The notes under the pieces were generated by a model. The model worked only from the letters and a program-made list of their open reading frames with translations. It made no database searches and was not told the DNA's origin. Position numbers and translations under genes: made by a program. This document shows, piece by piece, positions 8,460-20,000 of a DNA stretch of 54,182 nucleotides. The stretch spans positions 1-54,182 of IMG/VR virus record IMGVR_UViG_3300018421_000035. One strand, given 5' to 3'. Source of the DNA: a virus. Every line of letters starts with the position of its first letter. The stretch's first letter is position 1.

Positions 8460-11400
8460 TTAATTAGTTTGAACAGTCCAACCTTTTGAATTTAATTCTT
8501 GCTTAATAACAGCAGCTCCAGTTTGAGTGGTTATCGTGCCATTAACAGTTCTGTACACTTCTACTTTTAATGATGTTCCTGTAGTGGGTGCATACCCAGG
8601 TTGGAATTCAATTTCATCGTTAGCATAATCTAATTGAACTGCAGCATTAGGAAGAAGAACTTCCGATCCATCAATAAACAATTTCGTATTATATATGGTT
8701 TCATTGGGTGCAGTACCCAATGTATCATTTCTAATATCTGCCGTTGCTAATGGGAATACCAACTGAGGATTTAATGGATCTAATTGATTAACTGCAATAA
8801 GTTCCTCAGCAACTAAACTTGTGCTAGTTGTAGGGGTAACTACAGTATTGGAAGTTGGTGCTCCCATATTAGGACCAGTCAAGTTAATTAATACCCCACG
8901 TCTTGGAGCAAGATTATAATTTGCCAATAAATCTTCCAAGATAAGGTCAACGTTTTGTTGATTGAGATAATTGTTGGACAAATCGAGTGATCTTATCCTA
9001 GTAAGCGTTGTCAAACTTCCAGTATTATATGCATTGATGTTATTACTATTTAATCCGATATATTGAATATTTGGTGCTGCAGCAGAGAAATCTGGAACTG
9101 CTCCAATAATTTGATTACTACCAGCATAAAAATAATTCAGTGCTGGTAAGTTAACAAGATTACCAATACCAGTAATAATATTACTGCTTGCATAGAAGAA
9201 TCTCAATCTATTCAAATTGACTAATTGAATAGTTCCTTTAAATTTATTGTTACGAAGGTCTACACGATATAAATTGGTGTTGCCAGAGAATGAAGGGAAT
9301 GGTGTACCATCAGCAAATGCATTGCCCCAACCAACTCCATTAGAATGCAATTCTTGCAAATTGGGAGCACCGCTGGTTGCAAAGAAAGCACCATTTAGAT
9401 AATTACCATTAGTATCAATAAGAAGATAATTTAGATTAGGGAGATTAAATGTGCCATCTTGGAATTCTGCCCCATTGTATGTTTGAGTTGCTGCATCCCA
9501 AGTGCCAATATTTCTACCAAGAACATTACTAAAGATTCTAATTTGTGTTACCTTTTGGGCATCTTGGAAGGTATCATCCCACATAATATATCTTCTTCCA
9601 TGTTCACCACCATTAAATGCAGCACCTTGACCACCAGGACGACCACCTTCAATAGAAGTGTATCTAAAGTCAACTGTTCTAAGTTCAGTGTTACCAATAA
9701 ACTTAGGAATCATTCCATCTAATCTTGAAGCATAAAAATTCAAACTTCTAAGATTGGAGCAGTTTGCTAAAGCATAGTCACTTAAACTTGATGGTGTGGT
9801 ATTTTCCCATAGATGATTATTCTGTGCAATTGGTTGACCACCTGGAGCTAAATGATTAACAGTAGCACCTCTTGTTGGGAATCTAGTGTAATTGCAGTTT
9901 AAACTTTGAAGTCCAGTTTTATTTTGCAATCCACTTGGAATTGGCAATGAGGTATCATAAATTGAAATACTTTGAATAGAATTCATTAACGAAAAATCAA
10001 TTCCAGTTGAAGTAAGTGCTTCATTTTCACCAACTTGGAAGTTTGTAAGAGGTGACGGATCACTTCCCAATCCACCAGTTGTTGATGGATTTTCCCAAAT
10101 TGGATTCAATTTAGTAAAGTAACAATCATAGATGTTAATTGATCTCAATTCCTTCAAGTTAACTCTTGGAGTAATCTCTTGATTGACTACGTAATTGTAG
10201 AAATCATTATTATATACATCAACATACTTTGAAGCAGTAGTTCTATAAATTCTTCTGTTTCCCAAGTTCTGCATGTTTAAATCTCTCAATCTTGGGCATC
10301 TTGTATATAAGTCCAACACCTCAACTTGGTTCTGATGATTAGCAATAGATGAAATGGGAGTAGTAGAACCCGCACCAACTCTTTGAGGTTCTTTAATGTA
10401 AATATAACGAACGGTGGTATTGTTCTTTGTGTATGTCTCCTTATCAAAGTAAATTCCTTTGATATCTACAGATACTGCAGGAGAACCAATGTCAAAGGTA
10501 AATGTTTGCTTCTCTTCTGTATCAAGTAAAACCGCATTATATTCGTTTAAAGTTACTTTAAGGACAAGATACTCATCAGCGTTCAAGAATGTGCTGTGCT
10601 GTGTGTAACACCCACGAATGTTTAAATTATACAATGACGTGGGAAATTTAGTCATTGCATAACTACCAAAGAATCTTTCGTCTTCTACTGAGTTTTGGTA
10701 GATTAAATTATTTTGTACGTTTACAGTCCTCAATGTAGAATTGAAATCTGTGATCGCTGTCTTATCATTATTATAAGATGGTGTATATGTAATATCACAC
10801 CAATTTGGCATCTCAGTCAAGATATTATTAATTAACTGAAACTGAGTTACATTAGGATACTTGACATTAGGAAATACTGCGAGGTTTGCATTATTTGCAA
10901 CAAGTGTTGTAATATTTTTGGGTGGGAAGTATACCCTTAACTGCCTCTCTTTAAATGTAGATGAGTTAAATCTAATTCTTGAAAGATTACTGCCGATGAT
11001 ACTTGGTCTACTAACAATCTCTGCTCCTGTGTCAGTATCTGTAAAAGTATAAATTGGAGTTTTGTTAACACCGTCAACATTGTATGCATTATGGTAGAAA
11101 TCCATCTGCAAACTTTTGAACGCCATTGTAAAGATCTGTGGGATTCCACGCATTGCATACACATATGCGTCTTGTCCGTTTAAATTAATTTTGATAGTTT
11201 CAGTTGGAACTTCGGTGTCAAATCTTACTGGTTCTGGAGTATCTAATACCTTCAAAATAGTTTCATTACTTCCAACAGTATAAGTACTGCTCGTTCCCAA
11301 TCTAAGGGCACCCTTCAATTGTACAGATGCACCATAAGAAATTGCTTCGGTTGGATTTGCTTCAGAACCTCCACTCCATGCACTAACGCGAGATGTTGAA

Positions 11401-11783
11401 ATATCACCATACTTAAGATCAGTTTTTGCAACATTTGTACCTTTATCATTTGGTACAAATTTAAACCTTACAGCACCGCCAGAAACAGCACCATATGCTT
11501 CAAGATTACCCCTCATGGGTTGTGCATAACCAGAGGAGAGTCCAATTAAATTAGAGTATTGTCCAACGTCTGCCTTCAAACGATCAATGTATCTGGTCAG
11601 ATTGACATCTAAACCAGATACTTGCTGCAAATCAATCCTATCCAAATTACCACCGATACCTTGAATAACTTCAAGATCTCTGATGTCTAATCCTAAATTA
11701 TTTAACGCAGTATTTCTTGATTGAATATCAGAGAAATTGAATGCTACTTTTAGACCAAAAAGTACTGGATTGGTAATTGCCAT
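8460..11783 (-). CDS. Leucine-rich-repeat virion protein, 1107 aa
   Basis: Residues about 480-950 contain many irregular leucine-rich repeats of roughly 22-30 residues. Examples of the L-x-x-L-x-L-x-x-N core are IRSLDLSNNYLNQQNV, LYRVDLRNNKFKGTIQL and IQYIGLNSNNINAYN. A glycine/proline-containing variant (GMIPKFIG, GAVPDFS) recalls the extended LRR class that forms open solenoids for protein or glycan recognition. The N-terminal 470 residues are beta-rich with no recognised fold. The C-terminus (about 1035-1090) has a FIDGSEVLL...VQLDY...EIEFQPG pattern like small adaptor modules in tail-fibre proteins. The gene lies between two other giant structural genes with 3-5 bp gaps. Host-surface recognition is the natural inference. 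Confidence 0.8.
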   Translation of the reverse strand: MAITNPVLFGLKVAFNFSDIQSRNTALNNLGLDIRDLEVIQGIGGNLDRIDLQQVSGLDVNLTRYIDRLKADVGQYSNLIGLSSGYAQPMRGNLEAYGAVSGGAVRFKFVPNDKGTNVAKTDLKYGDISTSRVSAWSGGSEANPTEAISYGASVQLKGALRLGTSSTYTVGSNETILKVLDTPEPVRFDTEVPTETIKINLNGQDAYVYAMRGIPQIFTMAFKSLQMDFYHNAYNVDGVNKTPIYTFTDTDTGAEIVSRPSIIGSNLSRIRFNSSTFKERQLRVYFPPKNITTLVANNANLAVFPNVKYPNVTQFQLINNILTEMPNWCDITYTPSYNNDKTAITDFNSTLRTVNVQNNLIYQNSVEDERFFGSYAMTKFPTSLYNLNIRGCYTQHSTFLNADEYLVLKVTLNEYNAVLLDTEEKQTFTFDIGSPAVSVDIKGIYFDKETYTKNNTTVRYIYIKEPQRVGAGSTTPISSIANHQNQVEVLDLYTRCPRLRDLNMQNLGNRRIYRTTASKYVDVYNNDFYNYVVNQEITPRVNLKELRSINIYDCYFTKLNPIWENPSTTGGLGSDPSPLTNFQVGENEALTSTGIDFSLMNSIQSISIYDTSLPIPSGLQNKTGLQSLNCNYTRFPTRGATVNHLAPGGQPIAQNNHLWENTTPSSLSDYALANCSNLRSLNFYASRLDGMIPKFIGNTELRTVDFRYTSIEGGRPGGQGAAFNGGEHGRRYIMWDDTFQDAQKVTQIRIFSNVLGRNIGTWDAATQTYNGAEFQDGTFNLPNLNYLLIDTNGNYLNGAFFATSGAPNLQELHSNGVGWGNAFADGTPFPSFSGNTNLYRVDLRNNKFKGTIQLVNLNRLRFFYASSNIITGIGNLVNLPALNYFYAGSNQIIGAVPDFSAAAPNIQYIGLNSNNINAYNTGSLTTLTRIRSLDLSNNYLNQQNVDLILEDLLANYNLAPRRGVLINLTGPNMGAPTSNTVVTPTTSTSLVAEELIAVNQLDPLNPQLVFPLATADIRNDTLGTAPNETIYNTKLFIDGSEVLLPNAAVQLDYANDEIEFQPGYAPTTGTSLKVEVYRTVNGTITTQTGAAVIKQELNSKGWTVQTN

Positions 11784-11786
11784 TTG

Positions 11787-14700
11787 TTATAATTGCTCTA
11801 CATACGTAATGTTGATTTCGATATCTACCGCAGTGTTTCCAATTGCTCTTCCAACAATAAACACTGCTTCGGTATTTACTACGTCAGGAGTGAGAACCTT
11901 TCGATCAAAACCAAAGACATCTTCTAAATCAAAATATTTTGTCTCGTTATTAATATATAGTGTCGTAAGTCGATCGCCTGGTCTCAATATACCTTCACCT
12001 TGGGTATCAATTGTAGCAGAAGACAATCTACTGACCTGTTGGAATGCAGCAGGTACAACATCATCATTTGGAATGATAGAACTTTGAACGGTGTCTCCGA
12101 CACCATTTACATCAATTTGTCCCGTTCTTAAATTATCTTCAAGTCCATAAGTTGTCCTGTCTACACCCTCAAATAAACCACTTTGAGGGTTAATAACCTG
12201 ATTGAAGTTTCTCTTCCACTGAGGATTCTGTGTTGAGAGGTTTCCAAGTTCATCAATATCGTGTAATTCAGCACTTCGTATTCTTGCATTATCTCTCATT
12301 TTAACAAATGCATACAGAGGGAAAGCATCAAAGTCAAACACTGCTTGGTTATTTCCACCACCACTGTATGATCCAGGAGTATTATATTTGTCCTGTTCGC
12401 TATTGCCACCGTCATCAGTTCCACTGAACCATGCCTTCATTTCAACTCCATTATATGCAATATTAAATCCACCTGCAGGAATTAAAGAATTTCCATTTTC
12501 ATCTACTGACCCTGCAACATCAACATCAGTTGTAAGATCATTATCTTTAATAGGAATAATATTATATCTTACAGTTTCTTGGTTGATAGTGACTTCATAT
12601 GTCTTTTCTTCCCCAGCAAATCTAGCAATTTTAGGAGTAGTGCTTACAATTCCACCCTGACCATCACTTTCATAGAAGAATTTAATATAAGACAGTGTAT
12701 TTGGTGGATTATAAGCAATCTGACCACCAAATGGACTTCCACTAGCACCATAAATCTTGACATTACCAGTTTTTCTCAAGAAATATTGAGCAGAGTTTTT
12801 ATATGCATTCATGGCAGCAACTCTTTCTTGTTGAGTATCTCCCTCAAAAGATCCCTCTAAGAAGTCACCAATACCAATAGAAGTCAACTGACTTGCATCA
12901 ATCTGTTCTACAAAAGTGGTGGTAGTTTCTTGCTTCTCTAATCTTGTAGTTGCACACCTACCACTAGAACTTCCTCTTGGAGTATTGATTCTGAAATCTT
13001 CCGTAAATGGAGCAATTCTTCCATACCAATCTTCCCCATCTTCAAATCCAGTGTAACTATATGAAGTTCCATATGGATGTAGCTCTAGAGATACACTTTT
13101 ATCAGCAGGGATAAACTTAACTAACTTCTGATATGAATTGAAAGCACCAGTATCAGTGTTAAGTTCATAAGAAACCTCAGTTAAATCTTGATCGGATTGA
13201 GTTTTCCAACTCAACAATTCACCTGTTGCTTGATCAAAAATTGGTCTATATGGAGTAAATCCAATCTCCCATTCAGAAACACTTCCAGTAGAATTGCGTG
13301 TATAATTTTCTAACCATTTAAGAACCCCAGTTGGTCCAGACAATGGCGTTGGACTTACTACCATTGTTGACTTTTGATCAAATAGTGCATCAAATGTTTC
13401 AGTATTGGGATCACCAAAGAAATCTGCAGGAACTGCAGGGTCATCTCCAATTGGATTTGTGTTAAGAACAATTCTAGCAGGATCTAATTGTCTCTCCTCA
13501 TCAAGATCCCACCTTTTGCCAATAACATATCCTAAAAGATTTGCTGTTGTTGGCATTACTCCAACAAAATCAGCGCCAACATCTCCAATATAAGTATTCC
13601 ACAATCTGGTAGTACTGACCTTAGTATAAACATCAGTAAGATCCAAATCAAATAATTTTCTCTTCTCTTCAGTAAGTACAAAACAAGGTTGAACTGTAAT
13701 AGTTTCACCAGACAATCTAATGTCTGCAACTATAGAAAATTCAGAAACATCAATAAGACCAAAAGAATATGCACCAACAGCAGTTAAAGTGTATTGGAAA
13801 TTAGATCCTCCACCACTACCTAAATCAGAGTCAGCAGCAGTAAGTTGATCACCAACAGTATAATTAGATCCTTTCAAAGTTGTAGTAACTTCGGTCACTA
13901 CTCCATTTTGAGCAACAATATTAATTACTGCAGCGGTGGTGCCAGCATTGGAAGCAACGTTCATTGTGACATCACCTGTAGAATTTCCACTTCCACCCCT
14001 CAAAATAGTGTAAGTCAAGATTCCACCAGTACCATCTACACTATCAACTCTAATCTGAATTCCTCCAGAAGCACTAAATACAAGTTCATTCACAACATAA
14101 GCATCACCAGCAGTTGTTACGGGTGTTACACCTTGAGATGTTGCAACACCATCTTCTACTACAATGTCTGCTGTCAAGTAATCACCAGTTCCTCCGCTGA
14201 GAGCAACATCCTGATATGTTCCTGCAGCGTATCCAGTGCCTTTATTTGTAATGTCGCCAACATTTCCCCTGTATTTCTTATTAACAATGTGTCCAGAATT
14301 TAGTAATGGATTGCCATTAGCATCATCAAATGCATTAACATAATCTCCATTCCTAATATAAGTATGATTCGTGGAGGGAATAACTATTGTATATCCATTG
14401 TCCTCCACATCAAGAACATCGATATCAATTGGAGCAAGAGTTAAAGTTGTTGAAATTTCATCAAGTGGTAACTTTTTAAATTTCCTATTTACATTATGAT
14501 TGCCATTGTAAACATCTGGCATATAAATGTAAGCAGATCCTTTACATGCAACGCATTTTGTAAAGTTAATCTCTGCCATTGCATTTGTTTCACCTGGAGT
14601 TACTCCAGTTGCAGTAATCGATAATGCTTTGGGAATAATAATCTTCTTGTTAGGAATTGATACATTGTTACCCTGGGCATCAGTGCCACCACTAACAATA

Positions 14701-17036
14701 TTTGTTTTAGGATAAAGACCAAAAATAGAAACATAGTTTCCTCCACCCGCTTGGAATGGAAGATTCTTTGGTTCAGAAGTTTGAGAATAAACACTAACTG
14801 TTCCTTCATCACCACCATCAATGTACATTGAAGTACCATACTTATAAAGAACTTGTGGTTCCACAATACGTGGTGCCTGTGCAGCACCAATTCTCATCTC
14901 ATACTTAAACCTGTAGAAAGGATCACCCATCGAGGGTTCCTGTAGTTTGTTCTCAATAACAAATGTATGAACAACTACCCAACGTGCTTTTCCATTTTCG
15001 ACAGGAATATATGCATACAATCTTAAACCAATAGCACCATACCAACCAAATTCAATCTTGTACATGGTGATTTCATCTGTGGTTAACAGATACCCACTCG
15101 GACCATTACCATTTAAACTATCTCCATTAAACTTCTCTTTTGGAAGAGAAATTTCCTGAACAGAATAAACCTTATCAGCAATGGTTTTATCATAGTATTT
15201 TACTAATGAGATATCTTCGTTACCATCTTGATCAGCAACACCGAGTTCTTGTAGTGAAGACAATGGAAGATGTACGGTAGATCTCCTGACAATATAAAAA
15301 TTGGCACCATCTCTTCTAAATACATACTCATCAAAGTCATTAAAAATACCCCATTCTGCAAAGTTACCAGCAGTATCCTTTGCCATGGTTGCTCTAGTGC
15401 CAAAGGTATATCCACTAATACGCCCTGGTTGATACCTAAATGCTTGTCTGGACTGCAGTAAAGCATACTGACCACCAACTGGACTGTATCCTGGGACAAA
15501 ATCACTCGCTACAGGAACTCCACCAGCGTTAGCAGAAATAAAAGGTTTGTTTAACCACTCTTCTCTGTAAGGGTTTAAATACGTTTCTGGACTTGATGCA
15601 CCTTCGTTTGGAGTACCTGTAGCAATAGCACCCGCATCTATTGTAGTATCCGTTCCAGTTCCCCTTAACGTCAGTGCTAAATCAAATATAAATCCAAATC
15701 CAATTCTCTCATTTGTGACTGGTTCATAGATTTCTCCTTCACCAGAGTTAATTAATCTCCAGGTATCTGTCCAGATTGAGATCTGACGATAGTACTGAGT
15801 TGTACTACCACCAAAGTATTGATTGCTGTAGAATGTAGCATCATCCCAAATATTAATTGCTGGTAAGAACCTTGTAATGAAATAATTATATTTCTGATAA
15901 GCAATTGGACTATTAATTGAAAGATCTCTTAAGTTTCTAAAATACTCATAGAGTGCTTTACCCAACTTCAACCAATTCTGCCACCTAATCCACCTTTCCT
16001 CACTAAACAGACCATTAACATTATTACCATCTGCATCTAATACTTGAGACAGTGGTGGATATGGGAAAGTATATGGTACAGGGAAGGAACTAATTCTCAA
16101 TGCACCTTCATTACCAACTTCTTCAATTCGAGATTGATAATGTGGTCCTTCCCTCTCAGTTTCTCTCTGAGTCCAAACGATAGGACCAATGTTGTTGTTA
16201 TCAGTATAATATACAAATTCATCTGGATTAAGACCGTAAGTAGATACGTTAGAGAACAGTCCTAATTGTGTCTCAGCACGATCGATGCCCAGCAGTGTAG
16301 AACTAACTTCAGATGTTGATGGAAATACTTCTTCAATTTTAACTACTCCACTTCTAGTCAAAGTCAGTTTCTTTCTAATCAAAGAAACTGGTGGAGTGTC
16401 AGTTTTTAAAATTGTATTTAATGGATCCTTATTTAAAATGAATTTTAAAAGTAGATTACCATTAGCGTCAATACTTTCTTGAATCTCATTAATCGTAAAA
16501 GTTTCATACTCTCTACCATCAAATGCATTTGATTGAATAAGAGTACGTGGGTCTCCGTCATCATAAAGATCTCGGAAAATAGAAGCGCCAGTTGCCATTT
16601 CAATGGTATCTTTAGGCGCAATATACTTGTATCCCCCTTGAGGATTAGTGATCTCAACATAAGGAGGAATGTCACCTCCAGTTTCGGGATCTGCTCCTGG
16701 TTGGCGGCGTCTTACTTCAAATTCATCCCCAAATAAAACAAAGTCAAGAACTTGCTTTTCTTCTGGAATAGTTGGGAGGACAACTCCTAACGCTTTGTCT
16801 GAAGTTAATTCACTAGTAACAAATCCATCAATCAAAGACACTAAGGGATCACCAGAGGAATCTGTCAACGGAGTTCCTTCAATATCTTGAAGGATCACAT
16901 ACAGATCTCTGGTTGCCGCTGCTCTAAATTGATACCCGATCTTGGTATCGAAAGAACTACCACTCAGGGTGGTGATGTCGTTAGGATCGGGTGGATAATA
17001 AAATGAAGAAAACGACGGTGTTGATGTGACTGCCAT
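11787..17036 (-). CDS. Giant virion structural protein, 1749 aa (paralogue of the upstream 1532-aa protein)
   Basis: Several blocks are shared with the next gene upstream. Here LLGIDRAETQLGLFSNV (about residues 242-258) matches LLGIPRSEVALGIFADV there. MYKIEFGWYGAIG (about 657) matches MYKIEFSWYGAVG. YIDGGDEGTVSVY (about 737) matches YIDGGDRGTVRLF. The final 60 residues end in VFIVGRAIGNTAVDIEINITY, against LFIVGSVN...EINAAITW. The protein has an extra N-terminal portion of about 190 residues before the shared part and a Gly/Thr-rich insert near residues 950-1110. No signal peptide or membrane span is seen. A GGAGG element lies 12 bases before the ATG. It is probably a tail fibre or baseplate-appendage protein that arose by duplication. 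Confidence 0.8.
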   Translation of the reverse strand: MAVTSTPSFSSFYYPPDPNDITTLSGSSFDTKIGYQFRAAATRDLYVILQDIEGTPLTDSSGDPLVSLIDGFVTSELTSDKALGVVLPTIPEEKQVLDFVLFGDEFEVRRRQPGADPETGGDIPPYVEITNPQGGYKYIAPKDTIEMATGASIFRDLYDDGDPRTLIQSNAFDGREYETFTINEIQESIDANGNLLLKFILNKDPLNTILKTDTPPVSLIRKKLTLTRSGVVKIEEVFPSTSEVSSTLLGIDRAETQLGLFSNVSTYGLNPDEFVYYTDNNNIGPIVWTQRETEREGPHYQSRIEEVGNEGALRISSFPVPYTFPYPPLSQVLDADGNNVNGLFSEERWIRWQNWLKLGKALYEYFRNLRDLSINSPIAYQKYNYFITRFLPAINIWDDATFYSNQYFGGSTTQYYRQISIWTDTWRLINSGEGEIYEPVTNERIGFGFIFDLALTLRGTGTDTTIDAGAIATGTPNEGASSPETYLNPYREEWLNKPFISANAGGVPVASDFVPGYSPVGGQYALLQSRQAFRYQPGRISGYTFGTRATMAKDTAGNFAEWGIFNDFDEYVFRRDGANFYIVRRSTVHLPLSSLQELGVADQDGNEDISLVKYYDKTIADKVYSVQEISLPKEKFNGDSLNGNGPSGYLLTTDEITMYKIEFGWYGAIGLRLYAYIPVENGKARWVVVHTFVIENKLQEPSMGDPFYRFKYEMRIGAAQAPRIVEPQVLYKYGTSMYIDGGDEGTVSVYSQTSEPKNLPFQAGGGNYVSIFGLYPKTNIVSGGTDAQGNNVSIPNKKIIIPKALSITATGVTPGETNAMAEINFTKCVACKGSAYIYMPDVYNGNHNVNRKFKKLPLDEISTTLTLAPIDIDVLDVEDNGYTIVIPSTNHTYIRNGDYVNAFDDANGNPLLNSGHIVNKKYRGNVGDITNKGTGYAAGTYQDVALSGGTGDYLTADIVVEDGVATSQGVTPVTTAGDAYVVNELVFSASGGIQIRVDSVDGTGGILTYTILRGGSGNSTGDVTMNVASNAGTTAAVINIVAQNGVVTEVTTTLKGSNYTVGDQLTAADSDLGSGGGSNFQYTLTAVGAYSFGLIDVSEFSIVADIRLSGETITVQPCFVLTEEKRKLFDLDLTDVYTKVSTTRLWNTYIGDVGADFVGVMPTTANLLGYVIGKRWDLDEERQLDPARIVLNTNPIGDDPAVPADFFGDPNTETFDALFDQKSTMVVSPTPLSGPTGVLKWLENYTRNSTGSVSEWEIGFTPYRPIFDQATGELLSWKTQSDQDLTEVSYELNTDTGAFNSYQKLVKFIPADKSVSLELHPYGTSYSYTGFEDGEDWYGRIAPFTEDFRINTPRGSSSGRCATTRLEKQETTTTFVEQIDASQLTSIGIGDFLEGSFEGDTQQERVAAMNAYKNSAQYFLRKTGNVKIYGASGSPFGGQIAYNPPNTLSYIKFFYESDGQGGIVSTTPKIARFAGEEKTYEVTINQETVRYNIIPIKDNDLTTDVDVAGSVDENGNSLIPAGGFNIAYNGVEMKAWFSGTDDGGNSEQDKYNTPGSYSGGGNNQAVFDFDAFPLYAFVKMRDNARIRSAELHDIDELGNLSTQNPQWKRNFNQVINPQSGLFEGVDRTTYGLEDNLRTGQIDVNGVGDTVQSSIIPNDDVVPAAFQQVSRLSSATIDTQGEGILRPGDRLTTLYINNETKYFDLEDVFGFDRKVLTPDVVNTEAVFIVGRAIGNTAVDIEINITYVEQL

Positions 17037-17039
17037 TTA

Positions 17040-20000
17040 TTATTGTTCCTCCCACGTAATAGCGGCGTTAATTTCCGTTTCAGCAGCACTGCTGTCATAT
17101 AATCTATTTACACTACCAACAATAAAGAGATTTTCGATCTCATCCGTGAGTGGGAATGAGAGATAATCTTTGTTGTAGTCGAAGAACTGCTGTAATGGGA
17201 ACTGTTCGCCACTATTAGATGGAGTGAACAATGTCGTAATGACTTGACCTGTGCCTGGAATTGGTGTTCTCTGCTCATCAGAGACCGCAATAGCGGACAA
17301 TGAAGTGAGAGGATCTGATGTTGGATTAACTGCCGATCCATCCAGACCATTTGCTGCAGGGTTTGGTTCTCTGAACTCACCTGCTCTCAGGAAATCACCA
17401 AAGATAACGATGTTTGAACTATACTTCTGATATGAACTAAAGAGGTAAGTACCACTTGCATTTCTTTGAAGAAGACCAAAAATAGTAAATACGTTACCAT
17501 TATCACCTTCATAGTATCCTCTGAAATATCCATAGGTAGAGGTAAGGTTCTCTAAGTATGGTTTTGATGTTCCAGGGATTCTAGCACCTTCAAGAGCAGT
17601 TGGTCTACCAATTGAACCAATGGTTAACCCATCACCATTAGTGTAATCCGTTCTCATGTTACCCTTATTTCCACCAACAGTTGCAGTGGAATCTGCCTGA
17701 GTACCATCCTTAGTTTGGAATACAGGTGTCTTAATCAGTTTAATAGTAGCAGGTTGGTTAGAGTTACCAATAGACAATCTTGTGGGATATACCTGAATTC
17801 TATTTCTAACACCATTAACCTTATCTCTACAATTTAAACCAACTAAGATATTTGGACGATCCAGAACTAAGAAGAAATCACCAGATTGAGCACCACTAAT
17901 TGGTTTGCTCAGATAAATTTTAGTACCACTGACCCAAGATACCTTTACATTTGGTTCTCTATTAGGTGTAACTAAAGTTGCACCAATGTAGAATGTAGGA
18001 TCTGTTACCGTAGGACCATTAGTATTAGTTGCTCCAGCAAGGTCAAGATATGGATATGGATCAGAATTATCGGAAATATCTCCATAGTTATTTCCAGCAG
18101 TAATGTTAAATCTCAATCTTGAACCATATACCTCAGAGGATACTGGCGTTGCATAGTTAAACAAACGAACTGTACCACGGTCACCACCATCAATGTAGTA
18201 TGAAGCACCATACTTAACAAGGAATTCAGAGTAAGAGTTAGAGTAACCAACTGTGTTGTCAGTTCTTCTATCGTTCTTATAACCATATGAGAACTCAGTA
18301 CCACCACCATAGACGTAATAAGTAATTGGAAGAGTTGGATTACCCAGAGATGCAACCTTCAACTGGTTCGATGCTCTGAGGTGGTGTACACGTACCCAGC
18401 GTGCCTCTCCAGAGTCCAGAGGGACGTATGCAAGGAAGAGAGCACCAACAGCGCCGTACCATGAGAATTCAATCTTATACATGGTAACGTTCTCAGGATT
18501 CAAGTTCCAACTGGATGCTCTTGTTAAGTCGGCACCTGTTGTCTCATCTCTAACAGTTTGTCCTGGGAAGTTTTGAGAACCTTGTGAGTATACAACGTCA
18601 GAGTAAAGAACATCAGTACCAAGTGCTTCAGTACCCTCGGCAAGACCATGGACTTTCTCTCCAGAGAATCTTGAGCGAGGAACTCTATACTCATAGACAC
18701 CCCAGTGTGCTGGTTTTACATGATTATATACCCACTCTTTAAGAAGTTTCTTATTAACATCATCAATATCATTTTTAATTGATGTTGCGTTTGCTGCAGT
18801 ATTTAAGGATATGTCTGTTGTAACAAATCCAACCTTGTCATCAATAGCAGTACCATAACTGTACCTGTATGGGAAACAACCGTAGGGATTGAGACCTGTT
18901 ACTGCTTGAGGATCTGCATTTTCTACAGTACCTCTGTATGCAAAGTTAGTGGTATTTGGTAATACAAATGGTGCAGGAGTTACAACATAAGGAGTATTCT
19001 TTTTAAATGCAATACAGTTACTATCAGATCTTACAAATCTGTGAGTGCTAGTATCAGTAGAAGGAACTGTTGCCAAAACTTGAACTGTAAAAGATGTAGC
19101 ATCAACTACAGTAATTGGAACCCACTTGCCACTGATTGGGTCAGGTGCTCTTGTGTTTGCAGTATTGTTTCCATTGGGGTCAGGAGTACCATCAAGATTC
19201 TCATTAAATGATCTTGGATACCTGTGCTCTGTAGCATGAGAATCTTGATTACAAGTAAAGATTAATGAATAATCATCAATCTTGATAAGATCACCAGTTT
19301 CCAAATTATGGGCACTATCAAAATTGATAGTCATCAAACCTGTGGTTGGATTATAAACAATACCACCATCAGTACCATCACCAGTGCCAGCAGTTTGATT
19401 TGGGGTTAGTTTATAATTAATCTCTGCATCAGTATTAATAACAATTGGAGTGATTTGGTTAGTGTCGTAGATTTGAGCACTACCGAGAGAAAATACGTTA
19501 GAATCACCCGCTGCTGCCCTTGTTAGTTCAACACGTGAACCACGAATTCCATCAACATAATAAATACCACCATCAACAATAGAATCTTGAATTGTACTAC
19601 CAACTCCCAAATCATTGAATACAGTTCCATCATTTTGCTTCTTATTCTTGTAAATGTATACTCCAGACCCCTTTCTAAGACCTAAACTTACACATCTACC
19701 AGTAAATTGAGTATGAGTATGAAGAATTGTAGATGTCTTCAGCGTAAACTGGAAAGTATTGCTGGTAACGTTTTCAATTGGGAAAGTATCTTCATCATCT
19801 TTAGCAGGGTAAATCTTTGGTTGAGGATTGTATGAACAATTAGTTTCAATACCCTCAAGATGAATCATATCGCCTGCAACAATATTGTTGGATGCAGTTG
19901 TTTCAATAAAGGCATAACCAAAGTCAGCACTAGCTTGATCTACAATATAGTTAAAATCGGTGATGGTATATGAATCTCCAGATGAGGTTGCTGGGATCGT

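Noticed and set aside
13845-14303. Plus-strand open frame of 152 codons
   Set aside because: Shadow of the Gly/Thr-rich insert in the 1749-aa gene.
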